DNA from: CBDDIP01 sp965279405
GTDB lineage: Bacteria; Actinomycetota; Acidimicrobiia; Acidimicrobiales; Ilumatobacteraceae
DNA: 64,000 nt
NCBI GenBank assembly: GCA_965279405.1
Contig: OZ257157.1
Span: 930,001-994,000, forward strand
Reading direction: 5' to 3'
Shown here: positions 41,275 through 50,607 of the stretch, piece after piece
Layout of the letters: each line of letters begins with the position of its first letter
Position numbering within the stretch: position 1 is the first letter of the stretch
Translations under genes and position numbers: made by a program
Notes under the pieces: model-generated
The model's database searches: none
Seen by the model: the letters and a program-made list of their open reading frames with translations, nothing else
Told to the model about the DNA's origin: nothing

Positions 41275-42381
41275 TTACGACCACCGCCGCTCGATGCGAG
41301 AAGACACCCCGCAGACGACCTCGTAGCCGATCGTGTCCAAGCGGTCCGCCCACTCCTCGGCACGGATCGTCTGGTCACCCTGCGTGCCGATCAGCACCGC
41401 GTCGTCACCCACCGCGACGGTGTCGTCGCCGCAGTCGACCAGGATCTGGTCCATGGTCACCACCCCCACGATCGGGCGGCGACGACCGCCGATCAGCACC
41501 TCACCGCCGGTGGCGAACAAGCGGCGCGGCACGCCGTCGGCGTAGCCGATCGGCAGCGTGGCAACGGTCGTGTCGATGGCAAAGGTGTGACGGAGCCCGT
41601 ACGAGATCCGTTCGCCTGCGGCAACCCGCTTGACCAACGAGACTCGCGCCCGAAGCGACAGCGCCGGGCGCAGGTCGGTGCTCATCGATGCCACCCCGGC
41701 ACCGGGCACGATGCCGTAGACGGCGATGCCGGCGCGGACGAACGACCGGCGCGCTGCCGGAAGGGCGAGCGCGGCGGCGCTGTTGGCCGCGTGCGTCACC
41801 GGCGGGTGGTGCCCGGCCGCTGCGAGCTGGGCGAGCACGTCGTCGAACCGGTCGAGCTGGGCCGCGTTGAACGGATCGTCGGGCGCATCGGCCACGGCGA
41901 GGTGGGTGAAGCAACCGGCGAGGCGCGTTGACGGCGACGCGGCGATGGCGTCGGCCACCTCGATCGCGGCCTGGGCATCGACGGCACCGACTCGACGCAT
42001 CCCGGTGTCGACCTTCAGGTGCACCGGATGGTCGACACCACCGGCGGCGGCGATCGCCTCGACCTGCTCCACCGAGTAGACGGTCAGCTCCAGCCCGTTC
42101 CGAACCGCGGCGGGCAGCTCGTCGGGTGGCTGCTCGCTGAGCACGAGCACGGGCGCGCCGATGCCTGCCGCTCGAAGCGAGGCGCCCTCCTGCACCAGTG
42201 CCACGCAGAGCCCTGCCGCGCCGGCGCGCAGCGCGGCCCTCGCCGACTCCGTTGCGCCGTGCCCGTAGCCGTCGGCCTTGACCACCGCCCACACGTCGGA
42301 GGGCGCAGCCGCTGCACGGAGCACGCCGACGTTGTGCTCGATGGCGGCCGAGTCGATCTCGGCCCATGCCCATCGACTCAC
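41275..42381 (-). CDS. alr: Alanine racemase
   Basis: A 368-aa PLP enzyme interconverting L- and D-alanine for peptidoglycan. The PLP lysine is in AVVKADGYGHGA near the N-terminus and the catalytic tyrosine in ISYGLRHTF; the TIM-barrel and beta-domain lengths fit. GTG at 42381 overlaps the nnr stop by 4 bases (GTGA). Placement between nnr and tsaE is common in actinobacteria. Confidence 0.96.
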   Translation of the reverse strand: MSRWAWAEIDSAAIEHNVGVLRAAAAPSDVWAVVKADGYGHGATESARAALRAGAAGLCVALVQEGASLRAAGIGAPVLVLSEQPPDELPAAVRNGLELTVYSVEQVEAIAAAGGVDHPVHLKVDTGMRRVGAVDAQAAIEVADAIAASPSTRLAGCFTHLAVADAPDDPFNAAQLDRFDDVLAQLAAAGHHPPVTHAANSAAALALPAARRSFVRAGIAVYGIVPGAGVASMSTDLRPALSLRARVSLVKRVAAGERISYGLRHTFAIDTTVATLPIGYADGVPRRLFATGGEVLIGGRRRPIVGVVTMDQILVDCGDDTVAVGDDAVLIGTQGDQTIRAEEWADRLDTIGYEVVCGVSSRIERRWS

Positions 42382-43745
42382 AGCAGCGCCTCGAGCGCCT
42401 GCGGGATCAGCCCCGGCAGGTCGCCGGCAACGAAGCCGTGGCGGGCGCCGAGACGAGCCGCAGCACCGTGCAACCACGCTCCCGCGGCGGCAGCGTGGAG
42501 CGGTGCGAGACCGCAGGCGAGCAACGCGGCGATGATCCCGGTGAGCACGTCGCCGGTGCCGGCGGTGGCCAGGCGGTCGTCGCCGGTGGTGACCACGAGC
42601 ACGGCACCGGCCGGTTCGGCGACGATGGTGGCCGCTCCCTTCAGCAGCACGACGGCGCGCGTGTCGGCGGCGAGCCGTCGCGCGGCAAGGATCCGGTCGG
42701 CACCGGGAGGCGCTCCGGTGAGCAGCGCGTACTCACCGTCGTGCGGGGTGAGCACCGTCGCCCCCTCGCGCCGGCGCAGCAGTGCGGCAGCGCCCTCCGA
42801 GTTCCACGCCAGCGCGAACAGCCCGTCACCGTCGATCACCACGGGCACCTCCGCGGCGATCGCCACGCGGCGCGCGGCGGCGGCAGTCGCGTCCTCACGA
42901 CCGAGCCCCGGCCCGAGCACGAGCGCGTGGTAGCGCTCCATCGAGTCGAGCACGTCACCGGCCCAGTCGACGCGAGGGATGGGGCGGAGCACCGCCTCGA
43001 CCGGGGCCGCGTCAAGTGCGGTGGCTCCCGGCACGGAGAGCCCGACCATGCCGGCACCGGCGCGCAGCGCGGCGGCGGCGACGAGCGACGGGGCACCGGG
43101 CATCGATGCGCTGCCGCCGACGACGCGCACCGCGGCGCGCCACTTGTGCGCGTCGACGCGACGCTGCGGCCACCAGCCGGCGACGTCGTCCGCCTGCACG
43201 AGATGGGCGCGAGCGCGCGACACGTCGAGCCCGATGTCGGCGACCTCGATGCTGCCCGCCAGCTCACCGCCGGGCGGGATCAGCAGCCCGGGCTTGAGTG
43301 CGGCGAACGTGACCGTGCGCTGCGCTGCCAGGACCGACCCGAGACCGCCGGCGTCGCCGGTGAGGCCGTCCACGCCGCTAGGGACGTCCACCGCCAGCAC
43401 GGGCACGTCCCCGACGTCGGGCGGCGACCACGAACCACGGAACCCGGTGCCGTACGCCGCGTCGATGACGAGGTCGGCAGCGTCGAGCACGTCGGGCACG
43501 TCCGCCGCCTCGTGCACGCGCACGCTGACGCCACGAGCCGCGAGGCGAGCTGCAGCGACCCGACCGTCGGCGCCGTTGTTGCCCGGACCGACGATGACGT
43601 CGACGACGCGGCCGTAGGTGCCCCCGAGCATTCGCACGGCAGCACGTTCGACCGCACCACCGGCTCGATCGATGAGCACCTCCACCGGCTGGCGCGCGTC
43701 ACGATCGATCGCGCGCATCTCCTCGGGCGTGACGATCGGCAGCAT
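42378..43745 (-). CDS. nnr: Bifunctional NAD(P)HX epimerase / ADP-dependent dehydratase
   Basis: A 455-aa repair enzyme. The N-terminal YjeF_N domain (about 1-200; GPGNNGADGRVAAARL) epimerises the R and S forms of hydrated NAD(P)H; the C-terminal ribokinase-like domain (about 215-455; LTPHDGEYALL, GTGDVLTGIIAALLA) dehydrates the S form using ADP. ATG 43745 gives MLPIVTPEEMRAIDR, the usual family start. First gene of the leftward housekeeping block and divergent from the acyl-CoA dehydrogenase cluster. Confidence 0.96.
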   Translation of the reverse strand: MLPIVTPEEMRAIDRDARQPVEVLIDRAGGAVERAAVRMLGGTYGRVVDVIVGPGNNGADGRVAAARLAARGVSVRVHEAADVPDVLDAADLVIDAAYGTGFRGSWSPPDVGDVPVLAVDVPSGVDGLTGDAGGLGSVLAAQRTVTFAALKPGLLIPPGGELAGSIEVADIGLDVSRARAHLVQADDVAGWWPQRRVDAHKWRAAVRVVGGSASMPGAPSLVAAAALRAGAGMVGLSVPGATALDAAPVEAVLRPIPRVDWAGDVLDSMERYHALVLGPGLGREDATAAAARRVAIAAEVPVVIDGDGLFALAWNSEGAAALLRRREGATVLTPHDGEYALLTGAPPGADRILAARRLAADTRAVVLLKGAATIVAEPAGAVLVVTTGDDRLATAGTGDVLTGIIAALLACGLAPLHAAAAGAWLHGAAARLGARHGFVAGDLPGLIPQALEALL

Positions 43746-43805
43746 GCTCGCGAGGCTAGGCCAGCACCCCCGACCCGACTGCCGCGTCGGCTCCTCGGGC
43801 CCGGC

Positions 43806-43850
43806 TTCACCCTCGCGACCACCGATGCTATTGTTTGGTTGGTCAGTCAA
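43806..43850 (+). promoter_or_regulatory. Promoter and TetR-type operator of the acyl-CoA dehydrogenase cluster
   Basis: -35 TTCACC (43806-43811), 17-base spacer, -10 TATTGT (43829-43834), then TTGGTTGGTCAGTCAA (43835-43850), a 16-bp imperfect palindrome. The same operator occurs at 56253-56268 and 63363-63378. Confidence 0.68.
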
Positions 43851-43881
43851 ATGGCCCGTTCAGCGGACCGAGGGGGCTCGC

Positions 43882-45117
43882 ATGGGAAACGATCCGCACG
43901 ATCGCGTCGACGACGTGCTCGACGATCTGCTGGATGGCCTGCGCGCCTTCGTGCGGTCAGAGGCGCTGACCCGGCATGCGGCCGACCCGACGTTGGCCGA
44001 CGCGCGAACGCAGTTCGGCCCCGACGGTCGCTTCCGCGACGCGGTGCTCGAACAGATCGTCGCGGTGCGCCACGCCGCTGCCGAAGCGGGCTACTACACG
44101 ATGCTCGCACCGGAGTCGATCGGCGGCGGCGGACTCGGGTTCGAAGCGCTGTTCCGCGCCTGGGAACTGATCTTCCGTGAGTGCGGCCCACACCACTTCC
44201 TCGGCTACTGGTCCGTGGCCCACTGGGCACGAGGGCCGAGTCAGGTGCTCGCCGTCGCAACCGATCACGTCAAGGAGCACGTGCTGCCACGGCTGGCGAA
44301 CGGCGACTGGTCGCTGTGCTTCGCCATGTCGGAGCCGGACGCAGGGTCCGATGCGTGGACGATGCGCACGTCCGCGACGCGCGTCGAGGGCGGGTGGGTG
44401 CTGAACGGCACCAAGCAGTGGATCACCAACGGGCCGTACGCCGAGTACGCGCTCGTGTTCGCGGTCACCGACGCGGAGCAGGCTCGGCTGCGCAAGGGCG
44501 GCGTCTCCGCCTTCCTCGTCGACGCCACGAGCCCCGGGTTCCGCATCGACAGCGTGATCGCGATGTTCGGCCACGCCGGCGGCGACGAGGCGATCCTCAG
44601 CTTCACCGACGTGCTCGTGCCCGACGAGTTCGTCATCGGCAACATCGGTGACGGCATGCGCATCGGCATGTCGGGCGTGTCGTCCGGGCGGCTCTACAAC
44701 ACGGCCCGCTCGGTCGGGCTGGCGCGATGGGCGTTGGCGAAGGCATTCGAGCACACCGAGCAACGCACTGCGTTCGGCAAGCCGATCATCGAGTTCCAGG
44801 GGGTGTCGCATCGGTTGGCATCGTCGGTGATCGAGCTCCGTGCCGCCCGGCTGCTGGGGCTCGATTGCGCGCGCCGCCTCGACGCCGGAGCGTCCGGGCG
44901 GACGGACCTCGCGGCGGCAAAGGTGTTCGCCACCGAGATGGCCGACCGGGCCATCAACGCCGCGGTGCAGGCGCACGGGGCGATGGGCTTCACCAACGAG
45001 ATGGGCCTCGCCGAGGCGTGGCAGCAGGTTCGTCGCATCCAGGTCGCCGACGGCTCCGCCGAGATCCTTCGCGACCAGGTGGTCAAGGGCCTGCGGCGCG
45101 ATCACGAGGAGCTCTGA
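43882..45117 (+). CDS. Acyl-CoA dehydrogenase
   Basis: A 411-aa FAD enzyme oxidising an acyl-CoA to the enoyl-CoA. Motif 1 (MSEPDAGSDAWTMRTSA), the FAD-binding TKQWITNG and the C-terminal QAHGAMGFTNEM are intact; near the end VADGSAEILRD replaces the usual EGT region, as in several actinobacterial FadE types. ATG 43882 follows GAGGGGG. It heads a four-gene cluster (two more dehydrogenases and a hydratase) driven by a promoter with the shared TetR-type operator. Substrate unknown; branched, cyclic or aromatic-side-chain CoA esters are possible. Confidence 0.93.
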   Translation: MGNDPHDRVDDVLDDLLDGLRAFVRSEALTRHAADPTLADARTQFGPDGRFRDAVLEQIVAVRHAAAEAGYYTMLAPESIGGGGLGFEALFRAWELIFRECGPHHFLGYWSVAHWARGPSQVLAVATDHVKEHVLPRLANGDWSLCFAMSEPDAGSDAWTMRTSATRVEGGWVLNGTKQWITNGPYAEYALVFAVTDAEQARLRKGGVSAFLVDATSPGFRIDSVIAMFGHAGGDEAILSFTDVLVPDEFVIGNIGDGMRIGMSGVSSGRLYNTARSVGLARWALAKAFEHTEQRTAFGKPIIEFQGVSHRLASSVIELRAARLLGLDCARRLDAGASGRTDLAAAKVFATEMADRAINAAVQAHGAMGFTNEMGLAEAWQQVRRIQVADGSAEILRDQVVKGLRRDHEEL

Positions 45118-45121
45118 CGGC

Positions 45122-46243
45122 ATGGTCTCGAGTCACGTCTTCGACGACGAGGAGCTGGCCTTCGACGAGACGGTGCGTGCGTTCTTCGCCGAGCGCAGCG
45201 ACGGCTCACGCGGCTTCTTCACCGGACGCGGCGGGCGGACGCGCCAGCTGTACCAGGCCATGGGTGAGCGCGGTTGGCTGAGCCTCACGTGGCCGGTCGA
45301 GTGGGGCGGTGGTGGCAAGTCGCCGGTGTACGACTACCTCCTCTGGGACGCCGCGGCCTACGCCCGCGCAGCGCGACCCGACCTCGGACCGGGCATCGTC
45401 GCCCACGTGCTCGTGGCCCACGGGTCCGCCGAGCAGCAGGCGCGACACCTGCCCGGCATCGCCGCCGGCACGTCGTGCTTCTCGCTCGGCTACTCCGAGC
45501 CCGAGGCCGGGAGCGACCTCACCGGTCTGCGTACGCGAGCGGTCGGTCATGGCGACACGTACGTCGTCAGCGGCGAGAAGTGCTGGACGTCGGACGCGCA
45601 CCATGCCGACCACCTCTGGCTGCTCTGCCGCACCGGGACGTTGGAGGAGAAGGCGCGCGGCCTGACGCTGCTGATCCTCGACCTGTCGCTGCCCGGTGTC
45701 ACCGTGACGCCGATCGAGACCATCGACGGACACCGTCTCAACCAGGTGTACCTCGACGAGGTGGAGGTCGGCGCCGATCAACGCGTCGGGGGTGAAGGCC
45801 AGGCGTGGCGGATGATCCGCGAGGCTCTGGCGATCGAGCGTCACCTCCAGCTCCTGCCGGGCCGGGTGCGGCGCGACCTGCACGACTTCATCGACCTCAT
45901 GGCCGAGCTCGGCATCGCCGACCGTCCCGACGTGGCGACAGCGATCGTCGACCTCACCGCGCAGTACCTGCAGGTGGAGGCGGCATCGCTGCACACGCTG
46001 GCAGCGCTGTGCGCCGGGCAACCGGCGGTGACCGAGGCGGCGACGACGAAGCTGCTCGGCACCCGGCTGGCGCAGCGGATCCCTCGCAGAGCACTGGACC
46101 TCGCCGGGCCGGCAGGGATGGACCGAGCGACGATGCCCACGTTCCTCTGGCGCCAGTCGATCATGGAGACGATCGCCGGTGGGACGAGCGAAGTGATGCT
46201 GTCGATCCTCGGGCGTGAAGCACTGCAGCTGGGAGCGCGATGA
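45122..46243 (+). CDS. Acyl-CoA dehydrogenase, probable large subunit of a heteromeric enzyme
   Basis: A 373-aa acyl-CoA dehydrogenase 4 bases after the previous gene. YSEPEAGSDLTGLRTRA, SGEKCWTSDAHHADH and the C-terminal ETIAGGTSEVMLSILGR are the family motifs. The next gene encodes a shorter, degenerate dehydrogenase that overlaps it by 4 bases; paired long/short dehydrogenases forming alpha2-beta2 enzymes are known from steroid side-chain degradation (ChsE1-ChsE2 type). That this pair is heteromeric is inference from size, order and coupling. Confidence 0.92.
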   Translation: MVSSHVFDDEELAFDETVRAFFAERSDGSRGFFTGRGGRTRQLYQAMGERGWLSLTWPVEWGGGGKSPVYDYLLWDAAAYARAARPDLGPGIVAHVLVAHGSAEQQARHLPGIAAGTSCFSLGYSEPEAGSDLTGLRTRAVGHGDTYVVSGEKCWTSDAHHADHLWLLCRTGTLEEKARGLTLLILDLSLPGVTVTPIETIDGHRLNQVYLDEVEVGADQRVGGEGQAWRMIREALAIERHLQLLPGRVRRDLHDFIDLMAELGIADRPDVATAIVDLTAQYLQVEAASLHTLAALCAGQPAVTEAATTKLLGTRLAQRIPRRALDLAGPAGMDRATMPTFLWRQSIMETIAGGTSEVMLSILGREALQLGAR

Positions 46244-47190
46244 AGGCCTCGTTCGAACAGACCGACGACCAGCTGGAACTGGTCCGTTCGTTGGAGGCGT
46301 CGATCGAGCGACACAGATGGAGCGGACCGGTCGATGCCGATGCCTGGCGGATGATCGGCGACCTCGGCGTGCTGGCGCTCGGGACCGACGCGGGCGGCGG
46401 CACCACCGCCGATCTCCTCGCCGCAGCACACTGCCTCGGGTGGGCGTGCGTGCAGGGACCGCTGATCGGAGCCGTGCTCGGAACGCGTGTGCTGGGATCG
46501 CGGTCGGACGAGGTCGGCGCCGGGCAGACGTCCGTCGGCATCGCGTCCGACGGCATCATCGCCTGGTCGACCGCCGACGTCATCCTCGACGTGGACGGAG
46601 CCGCGAGTGGTGACGGTGCGTGGTGGGTGGCGCGTGCAGACGACGCGCAGCCGTTCGACACGATGGCCGACGAGCCGTGGGCGCGAGCAACCGTGACTCG
46701 GCTGGATCGCATCGAGGTGCTGCCGCGCCACGTCGCCGCTGCCGAGCTCGCCCGCTCCGCCTGGCTGGTCGGCGCCGGCCGGCGAGTCATCGACCTCGCC
46801 GCAGTGCATGCACGCGACCGCCAGCAGTTCGGTCAGCCGATCGGCAACTTCCAGGGCGTCGCCCACCCGCTGGCGATGTCGACGGCCGAGCTCGGCGCGG
46901 CGATCGATCTGGCGCGCCTGGCGGCCATCCACCTCGACGCCGGCGACGACGACGCGGCCCGACTGGCCACCGCGGCGCGGCTCACGGCAACCGACGCAGC
47001 GCTCACCGCGGCGTACGCCTCCCATCAGGTGCACGGGGCGGTCGGGTTCAGCGCCGAGCGCGGTCTGGACCGATGGTCGGCGGCGATCCGCCAGATGTCG
47101 CACCACCCTCCGGCGTCGTCGACCGCGTTGCTCGCCAGCGCATCAGCCCACACACCCGGCTCGAGCCGGCAAGGAGCGAACCACCGATGA
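46240..47190 (+). CDS. Short acyl-CoA dehydrogenase-like subunit
   Basis: A 316-aa, shortened member of the family, overlapping the preceding dehydrogenase by 4 bases. It retains the C-terminal helical domain (RDRQQFGQPIGNFQGVAHPLA, split over two helices, and YASHQVHGAVGF) but the middle beta domain is reduced and the EPxAGSD motif is missing, so it probably lacks its own complete active site. This fits a non-catalytic or FAD-contributing partner of the 373-aa protein. Confidence 0.88.
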   Translation: MKASFEQTDDQLELVRSLEASIERHRWSGPVDADAWRMIGDLGVLALGTDAGGGTTADLLAAAHCLGWACVQGPLIGAVLGTRVLGSRSDEVGAGQTSVGIASDGIIAWSTADVILDVDGAASGDGAWWVARADDAQPFDTMADEPWARATVTRLDRIEVLPRHVAAAELARSAWLVGAGRRVIDLAAVHARDRQQFGQPIGNFQGVAHPLAMSTAELGAAIDLARLAAIHLDAGDDDAARLATAARLTATDAALTAAYASHQVHGAVGFSAERGLDRWSAAIRQMSHHPPASSTALLASASAHTPGSSRQGANHR

Positions 47191-48023
47191 CCGATGCAGC
47201 CATCTCCGGGCCGGCCAACAGCACCTTGAACGGTGTCGCGCTGGACGGCCTGCGCTTCGAGCGGCGCGGCCGCACGGCGCTGATCACGATCGACCGCCCG
47301 CAGGCCGGCAACTCGTTGACCGTCCCGATGCGCGACGGCATCACCGCCATCTGGCGCGAGGTCGCCGACAACCCGGAGATCCGTGCGGCGGTCATCACCG
47401 GCGCGGGCGATCGCCACTTCTGCACGGGCATCGACGTGCGTGCTGCGGCGAGCACCGGTGGGACCACCACCGGCGACGGGCCCGCGGCGACGGAGATCGT
47501 CTGGTCGCCGCTGCACCACGGCGTGTGGAAGCCAGTCATCTGCGCACTCAACGGCACGGTGGCGGGAGGCGGTCTGCACTTCGTCGCCGACGCCGACGTC
47601 GTGGTCGCTGCCGACCACGTCGAGCTGCTCGACACGCACGTCAGCGTCGGCATGGTCGGCGCGGTCGAGAACGTCGGGCTCACTCATCGTCTGCCGTTGG
47701 GAACCGTGCTGCGGATGACCATGTGGGGCAAGGAGTTCCGTTTGAGCGCGCAACGAGCGCATCAGCTCGGGCTGATCGACGAGCTCTACCCCGCTGCCGA
47801 TCTCCTGGGCGAGGCGCTGCGCATGGCCGCGCTGGTCGAACGAGCATCCCCGTCGGCAGTAGCCCTGTCGAAGCAGGGGTTGTGGGCGTCGCTCGGACGG
47901 CCACGCGAGGACGCCGAGGAGCATGCGTGGGCACTGGCGCGCATGCAACGCCACCACCCCGACTTCCGCGAGGGCGGCGCGGCGTTCGCCGAGCGCCGCG
48001 ACCCGCGGTGGTTGGACCGCTGA
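47187..48023 (+). CDS. Enoyl-CoA hydratase/isomerase family protein
   Basis: A 278-aa crotonase-fold protein that would hydrate or isomerise the enoyl-CoA made by the dehydrogenases. ALITIDRPQAGNSL opens the fold, ICALNGTVAGGGLHF is the oxyanion-hole loop and VGMVGAVENVGLTHRL the active-site region; one of the usual catalytic glutamates is not obvious, so the exact reaction is open. Overlaps the previous gene by 4 bases and has AAGGAG upstream; last gene of the rightward cluster. Confidence 0.92.
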   Translation: MTDAAISGPANSTLNGVALDGLRFERRGRTALITIDRPQAGNSLTVPMRDGITAIWREVADNPEIRAAVITGAGDRHFCTGIDVRAAASTGGTTTGDGPAATEIVWSPLHHGVWKPVICALNGTVAGGGLHFVADADVVVAADHVELLDTHVSVGMVGAVENVGLTHRLPLGTVLRMTMWGKEFRLSAQRAHQLGLIDELYPAADLLGEALRMAALVERASPSAVALSKQGLWASLGRPREDAEEHAWALARMQRHHPDFREGGAAFAERRDPRWLDR

Positions 48024-48027
48024 CTCG

Positions 48028-49143
48028 TCAGACGGCGGACGCCAGGTCGGCTCCGTACGCCACGCCGACATCACCCCCGGCGTCGCGCGCCTTCAGGTGC
48101 GGCTGCACCTCGGCGGCGTACAGCTCGAGGTTGCGCTTCGCTTCGTCGGGCGACATGTCGCCGAACGAGAGCGTCGCCAGCACGGCACCGGCGTCGATGC
48201 GGTCGGCGTAGTCGAGCAGCTTCTCGGTGACCTCGTCGGGCGTGCCGGTCACCTGCAGGTCGCCGAGGAACGCATTGAACGAGTGCTCGCCGTGCTTGGC
48301 GATGTTGGCCGCCAACTTGGCGTAGTACTCGTAGCCCTCGACCAGCGCGAACGACGTGTCGGCGAAGCCGTAGTGATCGGTGATCGACGCCATGCTGTTC
48401 TGGAGGTGGACCTCGCGGATGCGCTGCGCCTCGGCCCGATCCTGGTGCACGCCGACGAAGACGCTGAGGATCGGCTTCGGCGCCTCGTAGCCGTTCATCG
48501 ACAGGAACGTCTCGCGGTACTGACGCAGCTCGGCCTCGGTGGTCTCCCACGGCTTCTGCGCGATCACCATCAGACCGACGCCGAGCTTGGCCATGATGTC
48601 CATCGAGGCCGGCGACACGGCCGACGCGAAGGTGCGGCTCCGATACGACTTGAACGGCGTCGGACGGATCTCCACGCGCGGCTGCTGGTACATCTCGCCG
48701 TCGTGCTCGAGGTACCCGGTCTCCAGCGCTTCGAGCACCGCCTCGGCGTACTCGGTGAACCGTCGCCGCGACTCGCCGCGATCGAGGCGCAGGCCGTCGA
48801 ACTCCTTGCGGCCGAGGCCGCGACCGATGCCGAGCATCGCTCGTCCGTCGGAGAGGTGGTCGAGCAGCGAGAAGTTCTCGACGACGCGCACCGGGTCGTG
48901 CCACGGCAGCACGGTGACCATCGTGCCCAAGCGCATGTGGGTCGTGCGCGAGGCGATCCACGCCAGCAGCTGCGGCACGTTCGGCGCAACGGTGTAGCCG
49001 GCGAAGTGGTGCTCGGGCACCCAGACCGACTCGAAGCCGAGGTCCTCGGCGCTGCTGATCAGCGACAGCTCACGCTGCATCATCTGGCGATCCGCGGAAC
49101 GGTCGCCGAGGTTCTGGAAGATCGCGCTGAGTCCGGTATGCAT
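48028..49143 (-). CDS. LLM-class flavin-dependent oxidoreductase
   Basis: A 371-aa TIM-barrel protein of the bacterial luciferase-like superfamily (monooxygenase branch). WVPEHHFAGYTVAPN, THMRLGTMVTVLPWHDP and LGIGRGLGRKEFDG are characteristic substrate/FMN-side loops. It probably oxidises an organic substrate with FMNH2 or F420H2, possibly supplied by the nitroreductase-like gene next to it. ATG 49143. The promoter region carries a perfect TCTAAA-N4-TTTAGA palindrome. Confidence 0.9.
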   Translation of the reverse strand: MHTGLSAIFQNLGDRSADRQMMQRELSLISSAEDLGFESVWVPEHHFAGYTVAPNVPQLLAWIASRTTHMRLGTMVTVLPWHDPVRVVENFSLLDHLSDGRAMLGIGRGLGRKEFDGLRLDRGESRRRFTEYAEAVLEALETGYLEHDGEMYQQPRVEIRPTPFKSYRSRTFASAVSPASMDIMAKLGVGLMVIAQKPWETTEAELRQYRETFLSMNGYEAPKPILSVFVGVHQDRAEAQRIREVHLQNSMASITDHYGFADTSFALVEGYEYYAKLAANIAKHGEHSFNAFLGDLQVTGTPDEVTEKLLDYADRIDAGAVLATLSFGDMSPDEAKRNLELYAAEVQPHLKARDAGGDVGVAYGADLASAV

Positions 49144-49157
49144 GCCACCGAGAATAA

Positions 49158-49173
49158 TCTAAAGAGATTTAGA
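49158..49173. promoter_or_regulatory. Palindromic operator upstream of the LLM oxidoreductase
   Basis: TCTAAA-GAGA-TTTAGA, a perfect 6-bp inverted repeat in an A/T-rich 39-bp gap in otherwise GC-rich DNA, 15 bases before the start codon; TAAATC and TAGATT-like hexamers overlap it. Likely the site of a TetR or MarR-type regulator. Confidence 0.6.
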
Positions 49174-49182
49174 AAGCAAGGG

Positions 49183-49827
49183 TCACCAGCGGTTCCAATG
49201 CACGATCCGCTCCACTCCGAGCCGCTCGGCCGGCCGGAACTCGGTGCCGATCGTGTAGGCGACGGGGAGCAGGCCGGCCTGGGTCACGTCGTCGGCAGGG
49301 ATGCCGAGCACGTCGGCCACGGCGCGCTCGCCACCGCGATGCAGGTGCAGCGTGGTGAACGTCGAGCCGAGGCCGCGCTCGCGCAGCGCCAGCTGGAAGC
49401 TCCACACCGCCGGCAGCAGCGATCCCCACACGCCGGCAGCGACGGCGCCCGAGATCCCGTCGTGTCGACCGCGCATGCACGGCACCAGCAGCACCGGACA
49501 ACGGTGGAGGTGCTCGGCCAGGTGGGCGCCGGAGGACGCGTTGCGCGCCGCGTGCTCGTCGACGGGCTCGACAGGAGCGGCGAGCGCGGTGAAGTTGGCG
49601 CGGTAGACCTCGGCGACGGCGCGCCGTTGATCGGCGTCGTCGACGAGCACCCACTCCCAGCCTTGACGGTTGCTGCCGTTCGGCGCCTGCACGGCGAGCT
49701 CGATGCACTCGAGCACCACCGAACGATCGACGGGCCGGTCGAAGTCGAGACGCTTGCGGACGGCGCGGGTGGTGCTGAGGAGCTCGTCGGCAGACAACCC
49801 CAAACGCATGTCGCGATCCTCGCGCAT
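49183..49827 (-). CDS. Nitroreductase-family flavoprotein
   Basis: A 214-aa FMN protein of the nitroreductase fold (TTRAVRKRLDFDRPVDR, APNGSNRQGWEW, GLGSTFTTLHLH, and TIGTEFRP near the end). Members reduce nitro, quinone or enone groups or act as flavin reductases. It is just upstream of, and in the same direction as, the LLM oxidoreductase, so reduced-flavin supply is a reasonable inferred role. ATG 49827 or 49809. Confidence 0.9.
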   Translation of the reverse strand: MREDRDMRLGLSADELLSTTRAVRKRLDFDRPVDRSVVLECIELAVQAPNGSNRQGWEWVLVDDADQRRAVAEVYRANFTALAAPVEPVDEHAARNASSGAHLAEHLHRCPVLLVPCMRGRHDGISGAVAAGVWGSLLPAVWSFQLALRERGLGSTFTTLHLHRGGERAVADVLGIPADDVTQAGLLPVAYTIGTEFRPAERLGVERIVHWNRW

Positions 49828-49911
49828 CGACCGAGAAGTTGACTGATCGAACAGCCAGATTTCGGCGCTGCAGCAGCGTTCGCGCCCGGACCGATTCAGT
49901 ACAGTTGCGAC

Positions 49912-50607
49912 GTGCCCCGACAGCCTGAACCTTCGGCCGCCAACCGGCGGCCGCGCGCCGCGGCGACCACGCCCGCACGCACCGCGTCCCGCGCCGCGTC
50001 ACGTACGAAAGAGGACGCGAAGGCGGAGGCCCGATCGGACATCATCAGCGGCGCCAAGCAGTGCTTCGCCGAGCACGGCTACGGCGGCACCACCAACAAG
50101 ATGATCGCCGCCGCGGCCGGCGTCGCGCCGGGTCTCATCTACTACTACTTCGACTCGAAGGAACAGCTCTTCATCGCCGTCTTCGAGCAGATGTACGCCA
50201 CTCGCGACACACGCCTGAAGGACTACGACTTCGCCGAGCACACCCTCCACGACAACTTGGCGACGATGCTCGAGGACAGCATCAACCTGGCCCACGAGGA
50301 TCCGTCGTTCGTCGAGGTGTTCACGCTCAGCGGACGCGAGGTCAGCCGCAACCCGGGCCTCGCCGAGGCGTGGGACGCGCACTGGGAGCGGGTCGTGCAC
50401 GTGTACTTCCGCATCGTCAAAGCAGCAGCGGCGCGCGGCGAGATCCCCAAGGCGCACCAGGCCGGACTCGTCGACGTGCTCGTCGCGTGGTTCAGCGGCT
50501 TCCTGATGTGGGTCACCCGCCAGCCCGATCGCAAGCGCATCGACCAGGCGACCGCCGAGTTCGTGCGGATCGTCGACGCCTACGTCGACTCGCGCACCCG
50601 CGCCTGA
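49912..50607 (+). CDS. TetR-family transcriptional regulator
   Basis: A 231-aa repressor-type protein with an N-terminal basic, alanine-rich extension (about 1-40), a TetR helix-turn-helix (FAEHGYGGTTNKMIAAAAGVA, split at the turn, then GLIYYYFDSKEQLF) and a ligand-binding domain. GTG start. Divergent from the nitroreductase-LLM pair, which it may control through the palindrome at 49158-49173 (inference). Tail-to-tail contact with the following F420-type oxidoreductase gene. Confidence 0.92.
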   Translation: MPRQPEPSAANRRPRAAATTPARTASRAASRTKEDAKAEARSDIISGAKQCFAEHGYGGTTNKMIAAAAGVAPGLIYYYFDSKEQLFIAVFEQMYATRDTRLKDYDFAEHTLHDNLATMLEDSINLAHEDPSFVEVFTLSGREVSRNPGLAEAWDAHWERVVHVYFRIVKAAAARGEIPKAHQAGLVDVLVAWFSGFLMWVTRQPDRKRIDQATAEFVRIVDAYVDSRTRA

